Shown piece after piece: positions 27,326 through 35,722 of a stretch of 64,000 nucleotides of DNA. The stretch is taken from contig CAZMBI010000001.1 in the NCBI GenBank assembly GCA_964564675.1, positions 1 through 64,000 on the forward strand, written 5' to 3'. The notes under the pieces are model-generated. The model was not told the DNA's origin and did not search any database. It was given only the letters and a program-made list of their open reading frames with translations. Each line of letters opens with the position of its first letter. Position 1 is the stretch's first letter. The DNA is from CAZMBI01 sp964564675. Lineage in GTDB: Bacteria > Pseudomonadota > Alphaproteobacteria > Rickettsiales > UBA3002. A program made the translations under genes and the position numbers.

Positions 27326-28873
27326 ATGCCCCGTTCCAGCTACTATGTCACCACGCCGATTTATTATGTCAATGACAAGCCGCATCTGGGGCACGCCTAC
27401 ACGTCCGTGGCCTGCGACGTGCTGGCGCGCTTCATGCGCTTAAGTGGCCGCGAGACGTTTTTTCTCACCGGCACCGACGAACACGGCCAGAAAGTAGAAA
27501 AATCCGCCGCTCAGGCCGGGGTGCCACCGCAGGCCTTTGTCGATGAGGTCTCCGAGCATTTCCGCGAACTTAGCCAGGTGCTGAATATCCATAACGATGA
27601 TTTTATCCGCACCACCGAAGCGCGCCATGTTAACGCCGCGCAGGCATTGTGGCGGAAACTGATGGATAAGGGTGAGATTTATCTCGGCTCATATGCCGGC
27701 TGGTATTCGGTGCGTGACGAGGCGTTTTATGCCGAATCGGAGCTGGTGGAAGGCAAAGCCCCCTCCGGCGCGGAAGTGGAATGGGTGGAGGAGCCCAGCT
27801 ATTTCTTCCGGCTTTCCGCCTGGGGAGAGCGCCTGCTCGCCTTTTATGAACAAAATCCGGAATTCATTCTGCCCGCCGCCCGTCGCAATGAAGTGGTGCG
27901 CTTCGTGGAAGGCGGGCTGCGCGATCTGTCGGTCTCGCGCACCACGTTTCAATGGGGGGTGCCCGTACCGGGTGATGACGCGCATATCATGTATGTCTGG
28001 CTTGACGCGCTGACCAACTATCTAAGTGCGTTGGGCTATCCCGATACCGAGCAAGCGGCATATCAAACGTTTTGGCCGGCCAACCTGCACATGGTCGGCA
28101 AGGACATCCTGCGTTTTCACGCGGTCTACTGGCCGGCCTTCCTGATGGCAGCCGAGCTGGAGCCGCCACAACGCGTATTCGCGCATGGTTGGTGGACGAT
28201 TGAAGGCGAGAAAATGAGTAAATCGCTGGGTAATGTCGTCTCTCCCGGCCATCTGGTGGAAAAATACGGACTTGATCAGACGCGCTATTTCCTCATGCGT
28301 GATGTGATTTTCGGCAATGACGGCAATTTCTCCCGCGAGGGTTTGATGTATCGCCTCAACAGCGAGCTGGCCAACAATATCGGCAATCTGGCACAACGCA
28401 CGCTGAGCATGATTCACAAAAACTGCGGCGGGCAAGTGCCCGATCCGACGCCGGCCGGTTCGCGCCCGCAGGACGCGCAAATCCGCGAGCTGGTGCAGGT
28501 GACGATGCCAGAAACACCCGCCGCCGTGATGGCCAGCATGGAGCGTTGCGGGTTCAGCGAAGTGTTGGGCAATATTGTGAGCATGGCTTCGTGCGCCAAT
28601 GAATATATCGACCGCGAAGCCCCCTGGAAGCAGAAAAAGGACGCGCCGGAACAGATGGCGGCCACGTTGTATCACCTGGCTGAGGCCATTCGCTGCATCG
28701 CCCTGATGCTGCAACCGTTTGTACCAGACTCAGCGGCCAGACTGCTGGATCAGCTAGCAGTTCCACAGAATGAACGTATGTTCAGCCATCTGTCGCCGGA
28801 TTATGCCTTAACGCCCGGCACCTCACTGCCCCGCCCGGAACCCGTTTTCCCGCGGATTGAGGCAGAGGAATAA
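27326..28873 (+). CDS. metG: Methionyl-tRNA synthetase MetG
   Basis: Class I aminoacyl-tRNA synthetase, 515 residues. HIGH-type motif PHLGHAYTSVACDV near the N-terminus; TGTDEHGQKVEKSA; WLDALTNYLSALG; KMSKS motif EGEKMSKSLGNVV. The zinc Cys4 knuckle is missing in the insert (KLMDKGEIYLGSYAGWYSVRDEAFY), so this is the zinc-free form. No C-terminal tRNA-binding EMAP domain. Last gene of the mltB-metG run. In most relatives tatD follows metG; here the next gene is an unknown accessory gene. Confidence 0.96.
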   Translation: MPRSSYYVTTPIYYVNDKPHLGHAYTSVACDVLARFMRLSGRETFFLTGTDEHGQKVEKSAAQAGVPPQAFVDEVSEHFRELSQVLNIHNDDFIRTTEARHVNAAQALWRKLMDKGEIYLGSYAGWYSVRDEAFYAESELVEGKAPSGAEVEWVEEPSYFFRLSAWGERLLAFYEQNPEFILPAARRNEVVRFVEGGLRDLSVSRTTFQWGVPVPGDDAHIMYVWLDALTNYLSALGYPDTEQAAYQTFWPANLHMVGKDILRFHAVYWPAFLMAAELEPPQRVFAHGWWTIEGEKMSKSLGNVVSPGHLVEKYGLDQTRYFLMRDVIFGNDGNFSREGLMYRLNSELANNIGNLAQRTLSMIHKNCGGQVPDPTPAGSRPQDAQIRELVQVTMPETPAAVMASMERCGFSEVLGNIVSMASCANEYIDREAPWKQKKDAPEQMAATLYHLAEAIRCIALMLQPFVPDSAARLLDQLAVPQNERMFSHLSPDYALTPGTSLPRPEPVFPRIEAEE

Positions 28874-28929
28874 TCCACATGCCGTGCCGGCATGATTCGC
28901 CCCGTTTCGCGCCCATCGCGCTAACGCCT

Positions 28930-28960
28930 CTGTAACGGGTATCTGTCACTCAACCTTAAC
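28930..28960 (+). promoter_or_regulatory. PHO-box-like heptamers upstream of the 29,040 operon
   Basis: CTGTCAC (28943-28949), 4 bp, CCTTAAC (28954-28960) have the 11-bp period of a PhoB box, and a further CTGTAAC lies at 28930-28936 out of phase (13 bp). The -10 candidate 10 bp downstream (TAAAAC, 28971-28976) is poor. This is the weakest of the four boxes and convincing mainly by comparison with those at 34,282 and 59,239. Confidence 0.35.
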
Positions 28961-29039
28961 GAAAGCTTCATAAAACAGGCTATATCGTCATGCTACAGTT
29001 AAGGGTGGAGAATGCTGCATATATGCGCGTTTTTCAGGT

Positions 29040-30095
29040 ATGAGCGATATGGAAAACACCGAATACGATACGGCGCGTCAAAAGGAAAACAAGCAGATTA
29101 ACCAGTCTGTTAATCCTGACCACGCAACGCAGCAAGAACCAGCCTCCTCGGATATGATCCGCACGGCAGGTGAGAAGGTGTTTGACGAAATCACCTATCG
29201 CGGGGTGAATTGGATTTTAAATTCAGCCGTCGGCGTAACATTTAATTACGTGACATCGCGCACGGAACTTGGTGAAAAACTTATCAGTGCGCCAATGACC
29301 GGATTTTTCCGGCGAACCCTACGGCCTTTTTTTAAAGACCCTGAAAGGTTAAAAAATGGAGCCGAATGGGGAAAAAATTTCGTCAGTATCATGGTTGGCG
29401 GATTTGCCATCATCCCCTTTATCGAGGCGTTGGAACGCAACAAAAAAGCTGTTGTAAAATCATTCGATAAGACCATTTATGGCGAAGAGAAAGTTCAAAA
29501 CGATCCCATATTCGAAAAGGCTTATGCCGAAATCGACCGCGAGCCGGAGCAAAGCTTCGGAATCGGCATGGTAACGCGCTTTCTTGCTATTGCGCCGATT
29601 CTGGCTGCTGTTGTCACGTTTCCCCAACAACTAAACAAAGTTTATGACTTTTTTGGTGGTATCAGCAAATGGACCGCCGAGAATGTCCTGAGGATTAAAG
29701 CCACGAGCCTGAAAAACAAAATAAAGCCAGGAGAAGACGGCAAACCGATTAATGACTGGGACTGGATTCATAATAAAATCGGATTCGATTACAGCCTAAC
29801 CCTCGTCTACGCCTACCTGCATGAATATTTATACAAAGGATTTTCGGACCTGTTCGGCAAAAAAAAGGAGGCAGACACAGCGGCGCCGCCGATGCAGCCC
29901 GACACGCTGACGCTGACGGAGGGATCCCCCGTCGACCGGGAAAGCGCCTCTTCGCCCTTGGCCACCGAAGCAAAACAAGCAACACAGGAAACTGCAAAGC
30001 CGGAGCAGCCCAAACGCCATATTTCGACCGAAGAGGTGCTACATTATGAAACGGCGCTGAAACAGCCGGAAGCGCCCAACCTGTCGATAGGTTGA
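29040..30095 (+). CDS. Unknown helical protein, first of two tandem paralogues
   Basis: 351 residues, no family recognised. Residues 1-38 are polar and Gln/Asn-rich. The core (about 40-270) alternates amphipathic helices with two hydrophobic stretches, FVSIMVGGFAIIPFIEALERNKKAV (about 117-142) and VTRFLAIAPILAAVVTFPQ (about 177-197), possibly membrane-associated. The last ~75 residues are Pro/Glu/Thr/Ala-rich and disordered-looking. No Sec signal peptide. The next gene shares its layout: GE-x-x-FD-xx-TY at the start, then a glycine-rich hydrophobic segment ending IPFIxxLExNK. ATG 29040 has a poor Shine-Dalgarno. Preceded by PHO-box-like heptamers. Confidence 0.75.
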   Translation: MSDMENTEYDTARQKENKQINQSVNPDHATQQEPASSDMIRTAGEKVFDEITYRGVNWILNSAVGVTFNYVTSRTELGEKLISAPMTGFFRRTLRPFFKDPERLKNGAEWGKNFVSIMVGGFAIIPFIEALERNKKAVVKSFDKTIYGEEKVQNDPIFEKAYAEIDREPEQSFGIGMVTRFLAIAPILAAVVTFPQQLNKVYDFFGGISKWTAENVLRIKATSLKNKIKPGEDGKPINDWDWIHNKIGFDYSLTLVYAYLHEYLYKGFSDLFGKKKEADTAAPPMQPDTLTLTEGSPVDRESASSPLATEAKQATQETAKPEQPKRHISTEEVLHYETALKQPEAPNLSIG

Positions 30096-30100
30096 CGCCT

Positions 30101-31063
30101 ATGGTGACGGTATCCTCTTCTGCTGAATCATACAATAAACGCCGCACTCCGGGCGAAAATGCCTTTGATCTGGTGACTTATGTCGGCCTGGGCGGCATCG
30201 CCAATGCGGCCATTTCGCTTTATATATCCGATTGGGTGCACAACGCCTGGCGCAGGCTGCCCGCAGCCGAACAGGAGCATGCCGCCGCCAAAAAAGCCTT
30301 CGATTTCGTATATAAGAGCGCGGAAACCCTTTCAAAGCCGTTGGAGCCGGTGATTGGTGAGAATCAGAAACTGACTGGAAACGGCGCGCCGCATTATGAA
30401 GGCGCCATCAAATATACCCGCCGCTTCATGCAGGGCTGCGCCATCGGCGCCGGCGGCTGGCTGATGATTCCGTTCATAAAAAAGCTCGAAGATAACAAAG
30501 TCGAGCTGGTGAACTGGTATAATCAAAACCTTACCGCTGAAACGGGCGACGATCATCAAACCCGCTCCAAGCTGGGCGACGATACCAGACAAACCTGGAT
30601 CGGGCTGTTTACCGGCCGCGCCGTAGCATTCCTTGGCGCAATTACCGTCGGCGCTTGGATGATTGAGGCCATTAGCAAACACAAAGGCCGCGACTGGTTT
30701 GACTCGCTCACCGATATCAAGCGCGATACGCTTAAACTCAAGCCGGAGAAGCTGTTCAAGAATATGTCGCCCAGGCGCGGGCGCGAAGTATCCTATCAGA
30801 TCGTAGGCGAAACCGTGTTTACCGCCATTGCCACCGCCGTTATGTATGTGGTGAGCAAGGCAGTGAGCAGGACAGCCAGACCGGAGGCGGATAATGGCAA
30901 CGGGCGGGAGGAGTCGTCTTATACGATACCGCCCCATACACCTGAATTAACACAGATTCCACAACAGCATGTAAATCAACCGCGGTCGCCCGGCCATATC
31001 GTCGAACAGGCGGCAGTGGAACAATCAGCGCTTTCCGCGCCTGAAATCGGCCTGCAGCGCTAA
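30101..31063 (+). CDS. Unknown helical protein, second tandem paralogue
   Basis: 320 residues from ATG 30101 (AGG about 9 bp upstream; the frame is open from a TTG at 30092 that overlaps the preceding stop). Parallels the previous gene: GENAFDLVTYVGLGG corresponds to GEKVFDEITYRGVNW, and AIGAGGWLMIPFIKKLEDNKVEL to IMVGGFAIIPFIEALERNKKAV. A second hydrophobic segment is FTGRAVAFLGAITVGAWMIE and a third lies near FTAIATAVMYVVSKAV. The C-terminus is Pro/Gln/Ser-rich. Overall identity looks low, so the duplication is old. 5 bp behind the first gene; surely one operon. Function unknown. Confidence 0.75.
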   Translation: MVTVSSSAESYNKRRTPGENAFDLVTYVGLGGIANAAISLYISDWVHNAWRRLPAAEQEHAAAKKAFDFVYKSAETLSKPLEPVIGENQKLTGNGAPHYEGAIKYTRRFMQGCAIGAGGWLMIPFIKKLEDNKVELVNWYNQNLTAETGDDHQTRSKLGDDTRQTWIGLFTGRAVAFLGAITVGAWMIEAISKHKGRDWFDSLTDIKRDTLKLKPEKLFKNMSPRRGREVSYQIVGETVFTAIATAVMYVVSKAVSRTARPEADNGNGREESSYTIPPHTPELTQIPQQHVNQPRSPGHIVEQAAVEQSALSAPEIGLQR

Positions 31064-31080
31064 GCAGCACGCATGCCGGT

Positions 31081-31782
31081 TTAGCTGCCACCCCCCGCAT
31101 CATCGAGCCGCTGTTCATACCAGGTTTCCCCGATGGCGATTTTCTCGCGGCCTTTGGCGACACGCCATTCATTGGAATCGCGCAGCGAATAAATACAGCC
31201 GCAATATTGCTGGGCATAGAACTGCTCGCGCTTGGCAATCTCATACATGCGCTGCGAACCGCACTGTTTGCGCCAGTTATACGTCCAGTAGCGGATGCCG
31301 TCATACGCGGCGGCGGCGCGCTCGCCGCAGTCGTTGATCTGCGCCATATTCTTCCAGCGTGAAATCCCAAGCGACGACGTGACCACCGGAAAGCCGTGCT
31401 CATAGGCATATAAAGCCGTACGCTCGAAACGCATATCAAAGCACATTGTGCAGCGTGCGCCGCGCTCGGGCTCGCGCTCCATGCCGCGGGCGCGGGCAAA
31501 CCAGTTCTGTACGTCGTAATCGGCGTCGATAAACGGGATACCCATCTTCTCGGCGAAACGGATATTCTCCTGCTTGCGCAGCTCATATTCCTTTTTGGGG
31601 TGAATGTTGGGGTTGTAAAAGAAAATGGTCAGCTCAATGCCGTTGGCGAGCATCTGCTCCATCAGCTCGGCCGCGCACGGAGCGCAGCAGCTGTGCATGA
31701 GCACGCGACGGTGCCCTTCCGGCGGGGTGAGGTCGACCTGTTTGACCAACTCGCCGGCGCCATCCTGTTGCAACGTTATCAT
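31081..31782 (-). CDS. queH: Epoxyqueuosine reductase QueH
   Basis: Last step of queuosine synthesis, the QueH (former DUF208) alternative to QueG. 233 residues from ATG 31782; the open frame extends further upstream but that part is a basic stretch overlapping the neighbouring intergenic region. Diagnostic cysteines: LMHSCCAPCAAELME at the N-terminus, GARCTMCFDMRFERTALYA, and YCGCIYSLRDSN with a further Cys in WRKQCGSQRMY. These bind an iron-sulfur cluster and an extra metal site. TIFFYNPNIHPKKEYELRK and SSLGISRWKN are also typical. A run of eight G (31783-31790) directly precedes the start on the plus strand, so the Shine-Dalgarno is poor. Confidence 0.93.
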   Translation of the reverse strand: MITLQQDGAGELVKQVDLTPPEGHRRVLMHSCCAPCAAELMEQMLANGIELTIFFYNPNIHPKKEYELRKQENIRFAEKMGIPFIDADYDVQNWFARARGMEREPERGARCTMCFDMRFERTALYAYEHGFPVVTSSLGISRWKNMAQINDCGERAAAAYDGIRYWTYNWRKQCGSQRMYEIAKREQFYAQQYCGCIYSLRDSNEWRVAKGREKIAIGETWYEQRLDDAGGGS

Positions 31783-31831
31783 GGGGGGGGTTATGCCTTG
31801 AAAGCGCGGAAAACGCAAGGATGAGATAATC

Positions 31832-34234
31832 TTAGGCTCGAGCGGCTTCTTTCTGATCTTTATCTTTGGCATGGGGCGCGCTAGCGGTCTTTTCCTCGGC
31901 AGCTTCTTCACCGCTTACATCTTGCGCAGCACCCGTACCCGCCTCTTTGGCGGGTTTCGCCGCTTCCGCCGCCTGCTCATGCGGCGATTTCAGCTGGCCC
32001 GTTACGGTTTTGGACGGGCTGTTATCATTTCCCGCCAGCGGATTATCATTGGCCGGCTTTCTGCCTGCCAGGCCCATGCGGGCAGGGTTATTCGTTGCTG
32101 AATCATTTGTAACACTACCTAGAATATCGCCACTTCCATCTGCCACGGATACCGCCGGTTTGCTTTGTGTCGCAATACCGCGCAAAGACATTTGCTCAGG
32201 CGGGCGCAGCGACATTTGTCGTTCACGATCTTCAACAACACCCTCTCTATTGACTCGATAGCGAACACTGCTTCTGCCCTCCTGTTCGGCCTGCGCGAGT
32301 TCTTTAGCGGCCCTTTCTGCTTCCGATAACTGAGGAGCAATAAATTCATCTATTTTATTGGCCACACTCTCACGATCTCGCCTCAAATCATCCAGTTTCT
32401 CTTCTGCATTTCTAACTGCTTGTTGTAAAACAAACGGCATGTCATTTGTGAAACCTCGTTTGTCAGATTCCTTCCCAATTTCCTCCAGAACGCGCTCATG
32501 ATATTCAATAAGTCGACTCGTCCTTTCGTACTGCTGAGACCATGCGCCAAGCTGCTCATTCTTTTCGTCGATTTTGTTCATTCCTTCATATTCATAGGTT
32601 TTTTGTAGCGCCTCATGTCTAATTTTTTGTAATGTCCCTAACGCATCATATCTTTGTTTCACAATATTTTTTGCACCCTCAACCATCATTTCATTTGGGA
32701 TAGTAATTTCGCCTGACTGAATTCGTCTAAATATTTCTTCACCAGACATATTCCTTGGATCGCTTGGAGCAAGACCGTTTTGTCTTGCAATACTAATCAG
32801 TTCACCTTTTATCTCTTCGAGATTATTCATTGATTGTTCTGTCTTTCTTCTCAATTCCAATAATTCTGATGCATCTAAGTCAACAGGTAACCCTTTTTCA
32901 CGAAACTTGCCTAATATTGTTTCGAGCTGCTTATTGTCCATTCCCAGCTCTTGTTCCTTATTCATCTCCTTTAAATATTCCGCTAATGACATACCTTTCG
33001 CTGCGGCGGCCTCAAGAAACATTTCTCCAGAATTCTCAATGATATAACGATTAGTAAAATAATCTCTTACAGTCATATCTGTGCCAGCAATTGTGCTATC
33101 GAGCTCCTCTTCTGTAAAATTGGAGTTATTTTCAAATTTTCGATCCAAATCATCCAGCCTTTTACTAAGCTCTTGATCCTCTTGTGCTCTTCCTAATAGC
33201 GCGAAATATTGCGTTATACTTTCTTTTTTTGGTATTTTAAAATCATCACCTTTTTCTATGTTAGTGCTTTTATAAAATTCTTGCATTATCCCTTGAAAGA
33301 CTTCCTGCTGTGTTTTGACAGCAGACATCAATAAAGCAGGCAAACTTTCACGTAGCGGCGCCATATCCGGGTCGGTGAGCATCATATTCCATATTTCTTC
33401 ACGTTTGTCTTGCCTTGCCTCACCAAACATCTTAATAAATATTTCGATTGCACCACGCTCCACGTTCTCTCTTTTATTAGATCCACGAGGAGCATGTTGA
33501 TTAATATCCTTATGACTCTCCTCTAAATGCTTTAGGACCGAATTGGTGAAAACATCAGGGTTTTTACGGACAAAGTCCCGTGCAATTTCGTTCCGTGCGT
33601 CCATCGCCTCATAAGCGGCGAGCGAACCATCATCCCAGCCACGCTGCGCAGCATGAAACAAGTCGCGGTTCCTTTCGTAATATTCTTCAAAATACTGCCT
33701 CGTCTTTTCTTCAGAAATTGTATCGAGTTGAGCGATTTGCGCCTCCGCCTTAATCTCCTGCACCGCACGGCCCACGTCTCCCATAGTATGATTTAAAATG
33801 GAATCGGCGTTGAGGCTTGCAATTTGTACTGCGTTGGAATTAATGCGTTCAATGGCTGCTTCAATATTGACATGAAACCCTGATGCAATAGCCGTTTCCA
33901 ACTTATGCATTTCAATGCTCGCACCTGTGAGCTCCTTTTGTAACTCCCCAATTTTGCCATCTATTTCTTCAAACGCGATGGGTATTTCGGCCGGCGTATC
34001 CTTAATTCTGGATTTCGATTCACCGATATAACTTTTGGCCTGCTCCAACTTTGCGATTTCACTGCGAAGGTCGCTCATTGCCAGTTCCAAATTATATTTT
34101 GCTGATTCTGCCTGACTTCTTAAAGACTCGCTGCCGAGATCAATTTCGGGCTGAGTATTATCCGCTTCACCGAACCAGCTGGTGGCCGAATCCTGAGCTC
34201 CATGAATGCCTGTCTGTTCGTTTTCTAACGCCAT
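31832..34234 (-). CDS. Long charged helical protein of unknown function
   Basis: 800 residues from ATG 34234 (the frame is open from a GTG at 34264). No signal peptide, no membrane segment, no family recognised. Almost entirely charged helix: coiled-coil-like at about residues 30-115 (NLELAMSDLRSEIAKLEQAK, EEIDGKIGELQKELTG) and again at about 430-660 (LLELRRKTEQSMNNLEEIKG, AVRNAEEKLDDLRRDRESV). The last ~150 residues are Ala/Lys/Asp-rich and disordered-looking, and include a repeated MSLR and an RGIATQSK peptide resembling a translated palindromic repeat. About 32,300-33,500 is visibly more AT-rich than the surroundings, suggesting separate ancestry of the centre. Preceded by four PHO-type heptamers. 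Confidence 0.85.
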   Translation of the reverse strand: MALENEQTGIHGAQDSATSWFGEADNTQPEIDLGSESLRSQAESAKYNLELAMSDLRSEIAKLEQAKSYIGESKSRIKDTPAEIPIAFEEIDGKIGELQKELTGASIEMHKLETAIASGFHVNIEAAIERINSNAVQIASLNADSILNHTMGDVGRAVQEIKAEAQIAQLDTISEEKTRQYFEEYYERNRDLFHAAQRGWDDGSLAAYEAMDARNEIARDFVRKNPDVFTNSVLKHLEESHKDINQHAPRGSNKRENVERGAIEIFIKMFGEARQDKREEIWNMMLTDPDMAPLRESLPALLMSAVKTQQEVFQGIMQEFYKSTNIEKGDDFKIPKKESITQYFALLGRAQEDQELSKRLDDLDRKFENNSNFTEEELDSTIAGTDMTVRDYFTNRYIIENSGEMFLEAAAAKGMSLAEYLKEMNKEQELGMDNKQLETILGKFREKGLPVDLDASELLELRRKTEQSMNNLEEIKGELISIARQNGLAPSDPRNMSGEEIFRRIQSGEITIPNEMMVEGAKNIVKQRYDALGTLQKIRHEALQKTYEYEGMNKIDEKNEQLGAWSQQYERTSRLIEYHERVLEEIGKESDKRGFTNDMPFVLQQAVRNAEEKLDDLRRDRESVANKIDEFIAPQLSEAERAAKELAQAEQEGRSSVRYRVNREGVVEDRERQMSLRPPEQMSLRGIATQSKPAVSVADGSGDILGSVTNDSATNNPARMGLAGRKPANDNPLAGNDNSPSKTVTGQLKSPHEQAAEAAKPAKEAGTGAAQDVSGEEAAEEKTASAPHAKDKDQKEAARA

Positions 34235-34270
34235 ATAGTTCACCAGTTGCGTGCCTGAGCACACTGCTAC

Positions 34271-34310
34271 AGTGTCAATTATATGACAGTTTTGTTACGA
34301 TTATGTTACG
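34271..34310 (-). promoter_or_regulatory. Four phased PHO-box heptamers with -10, promoter of the 34,234 gene
   Basis: Read on the minus strand: TCGTAAC (34304-34310), ATAA, TCGTAAC (34293-34299), AAAA, CTGTCAT (34282-34288), ATAA, TTGACAC (34271-34277). That is four heptamers in perfect 11-bp phase with A/T spacers, as in tandem PhoB sites. A TATAAT lies at 34277-34282, exactly 10 bp downstream of the first pair, the canonical distance for a PhoB-activated promoter. If that is the start site, the other heptamers overlap the -10 and could instead give a second or autorepressed mode. Confidence 0.6.
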
Positions 34311-34759
34311 AAAGGTTCAAAAAAAGATTGAAAAATCAGGATAAATTTAGGGGCAAATTAATAAAATATTAAGAATTATGTGATATGTGCCCGTTTAACC
34401 CTTGGAAATTACTCAATTATGAGTGTAACGAATGCGCGCGGTGCTGGCAATAGCGGAATGGTACCGGGGACACAGCCCGCAACAGGCGGAAACGCCTGCC
34501 GCATGACGATAAAAAAATGCGCTCATCCTGCGCCGCAGACACATTTTGCCGCCAACGAAACCATGCCATCATAAGCTAACGGATGCGTCGCCGGGCCAGT
34601 GCCCGCTTTCCATATAATCCCGAATCATCATAGCGCATGGATTGAGCAATCTTCATCATTTCTTTACCGGCTTGCGGTTATCTTAATAAAAAGCAGGCAT
34701 GCCCGCGCCGCCCGGTGCCGGCAGCAGCCCGCACCAACCACCATCAGGGATGTCGCCTC
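34311..34759. other. Intergenic interval with a GNRA-capped hairpin; no convincing gene
   Basis: About 450 bp. AT-rich up to 34,380, then GC-rich. It contains the perfect stem CAGGCG-GAAA-CGCCTG near 34,484-34,499 and a weaker CGCAT/ATGCG stem just after it (around an A7 run), the kind of structure found in small RNAs or riboregulators. A 51-codon frame from ATG 34419 (MSVTNARGAGNSGMVPGTQP) overlaps this structure but has no good Shine-Dalgarno and no family resemblance. No known RNA family could be identified. Confidence 0.35.
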
Positions 34760-35398
34760 ATGCCGGTTATCGCCACACACGATCATTTCATGGCCTGCCT
34801 CGATGCCTTTCTGGCGCAAATCGGCCAGTTAACCGGGATACGCCACCCCAACGACCAGAATATGCTGCAATTCGTCATTGGCCTGGGCGCCGGCGTCGGC
34901 TCCACTGACTGGCAGGAACGCCCGCCCCTGAAAATCGAATTTCGGGATGCAGCGGCCTCGCCGATGAAAACCATCCTCCATGTGCGCGAGGCAGAATTTA
35001 CCCAGGCCGAAGCCGAACGCATCGCCGCCTATTTCAACCACAAACACGGCGCACATATCGCCAAGGTGGTGCAGGTGCCGTATCTCAAGGGCAATCACGA
35101 GACCATCGAGGTCTTCTCCGGCGCGCTGGTGGACGAACTCGATGTGGCCCGGGATTTTCAGGAAATCCAGCGCACGAGCCTGATGGCCGGCGTCGATTTA
35201 TTCATGCATCTGCCGATCAGCGAGCGCGCCAAAGCCGAACTGCAATCTCCCGAGGCGCGCGTGGATATCACCCCCGATGCCAAACGGGGGATGGATCAGC
35301 ACCGTATCACCATGCACGGGATCAGCGAGGAAAGCTGCGAGGAAATCATCGCCGCCATCGCCCAAACCTATGGTCAGGAGAGTATCCGCCATGGCTAA
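34760..35398 (+). CDS. Hypothetical protein upstream of rpsP
   Basis: 212 residues from ATG 34760 (CAGGGA upstream; the frame is open from 34715). Soluble, no signal peptide. Mixed alpha/beta pattern: FVIGLGAGVGSTDWQERPPLKIEFRD, ILHVREAEFTQAEAERIAAYFNHKHG, IAKVVQVPYLKGNHETIEVFSGALVDEL, DQHRITMHGISEESCEEIIAAIAQ. No family recognised. The following small gene overlaps its end by 8 bp, so the two are coupled. Confidence 0.72.
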   Translation: MPVIATHDHFMACLDAFLAQIGQLTGIRHPNDQNMLQFVIGLGAGVGSTDWQERPPLKIEFRDAAASPMKTILHVREAEFTQAEAERIAAYFNHKHGAHIAKVVQVPYLKGNHETIEVFSGALVDELDVARDFQEIQRTSLMAGVDLFMHLPISERAKAELQSPEARVDITPDAKRGMDQHRITMHGISEESCEEIIAAIAQTYGQESIRHG

Positions 35399-35606
35399 CA
35401 GAGTTAATGTAGGCAATGCGGCTTTATTGCAGATGGGCGCGGACGCCGGCTATCCAGCCGCAAAGTCCGCCTCGCCGACCAATGATATGGAGACCGGGAA
35501 GTTAGTAAGCGACCTGAAAGCACGGCAGGCGCGAGGCGACGAGCTCACATCTATCGCCCAAAACGTCTCGAAGCCCGACAAAGGCCAGGCACCCGGGCGC
35601 GGCTGA
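35391..35606 (+). CDS. Small hypothetical protein coupled to the preceding gene
   Basis: 71 residues from ATG 35391, within the last codons of the previous gene; AGGAGAG (35375-35381) provides a strong Shine-Dalgarno 9 bp upstream. Polar, Ala/Lys/Asp-rich, probably mostly disordered with one helix (GKLVSDLKARQARGDELTSIA). The frame is open upstream too, but only this start has a ribosome-binding site. No family recognised. Confidence 0.6.
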   Translation: MANRVNVGNAALLQMGADAGYPAAKSASPTNDMETGKLVSDLKARQARGDELTSIAQNVSKPDKGQAPGRG

Positions 35607-35722
35607 GAACATCGCGGCACAGCGGCAAGAAATTCCTTTACATTTCTGATCGGTTGCGGCATTTAAATGCGGCATCTTGGGTATATGAGCAATTAAGCTC
35701 AACCGAAAGAACGGAGTGAGTC

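Noticed and set aside
34440..34560. Signal recognition particle RNA (ffs) near the rpsP cluster
   Set aside because: The invariant GGAAGGAAGCAGCC-type core is absent.
34380..34574. Small frame MSVTNARGAGNSGMVP in the 34.4 kb gap as a gene
   Set aside because: No convincing ribosome-binding site, overlaps a hairpin, no family; kept only as part of the intergenic description.
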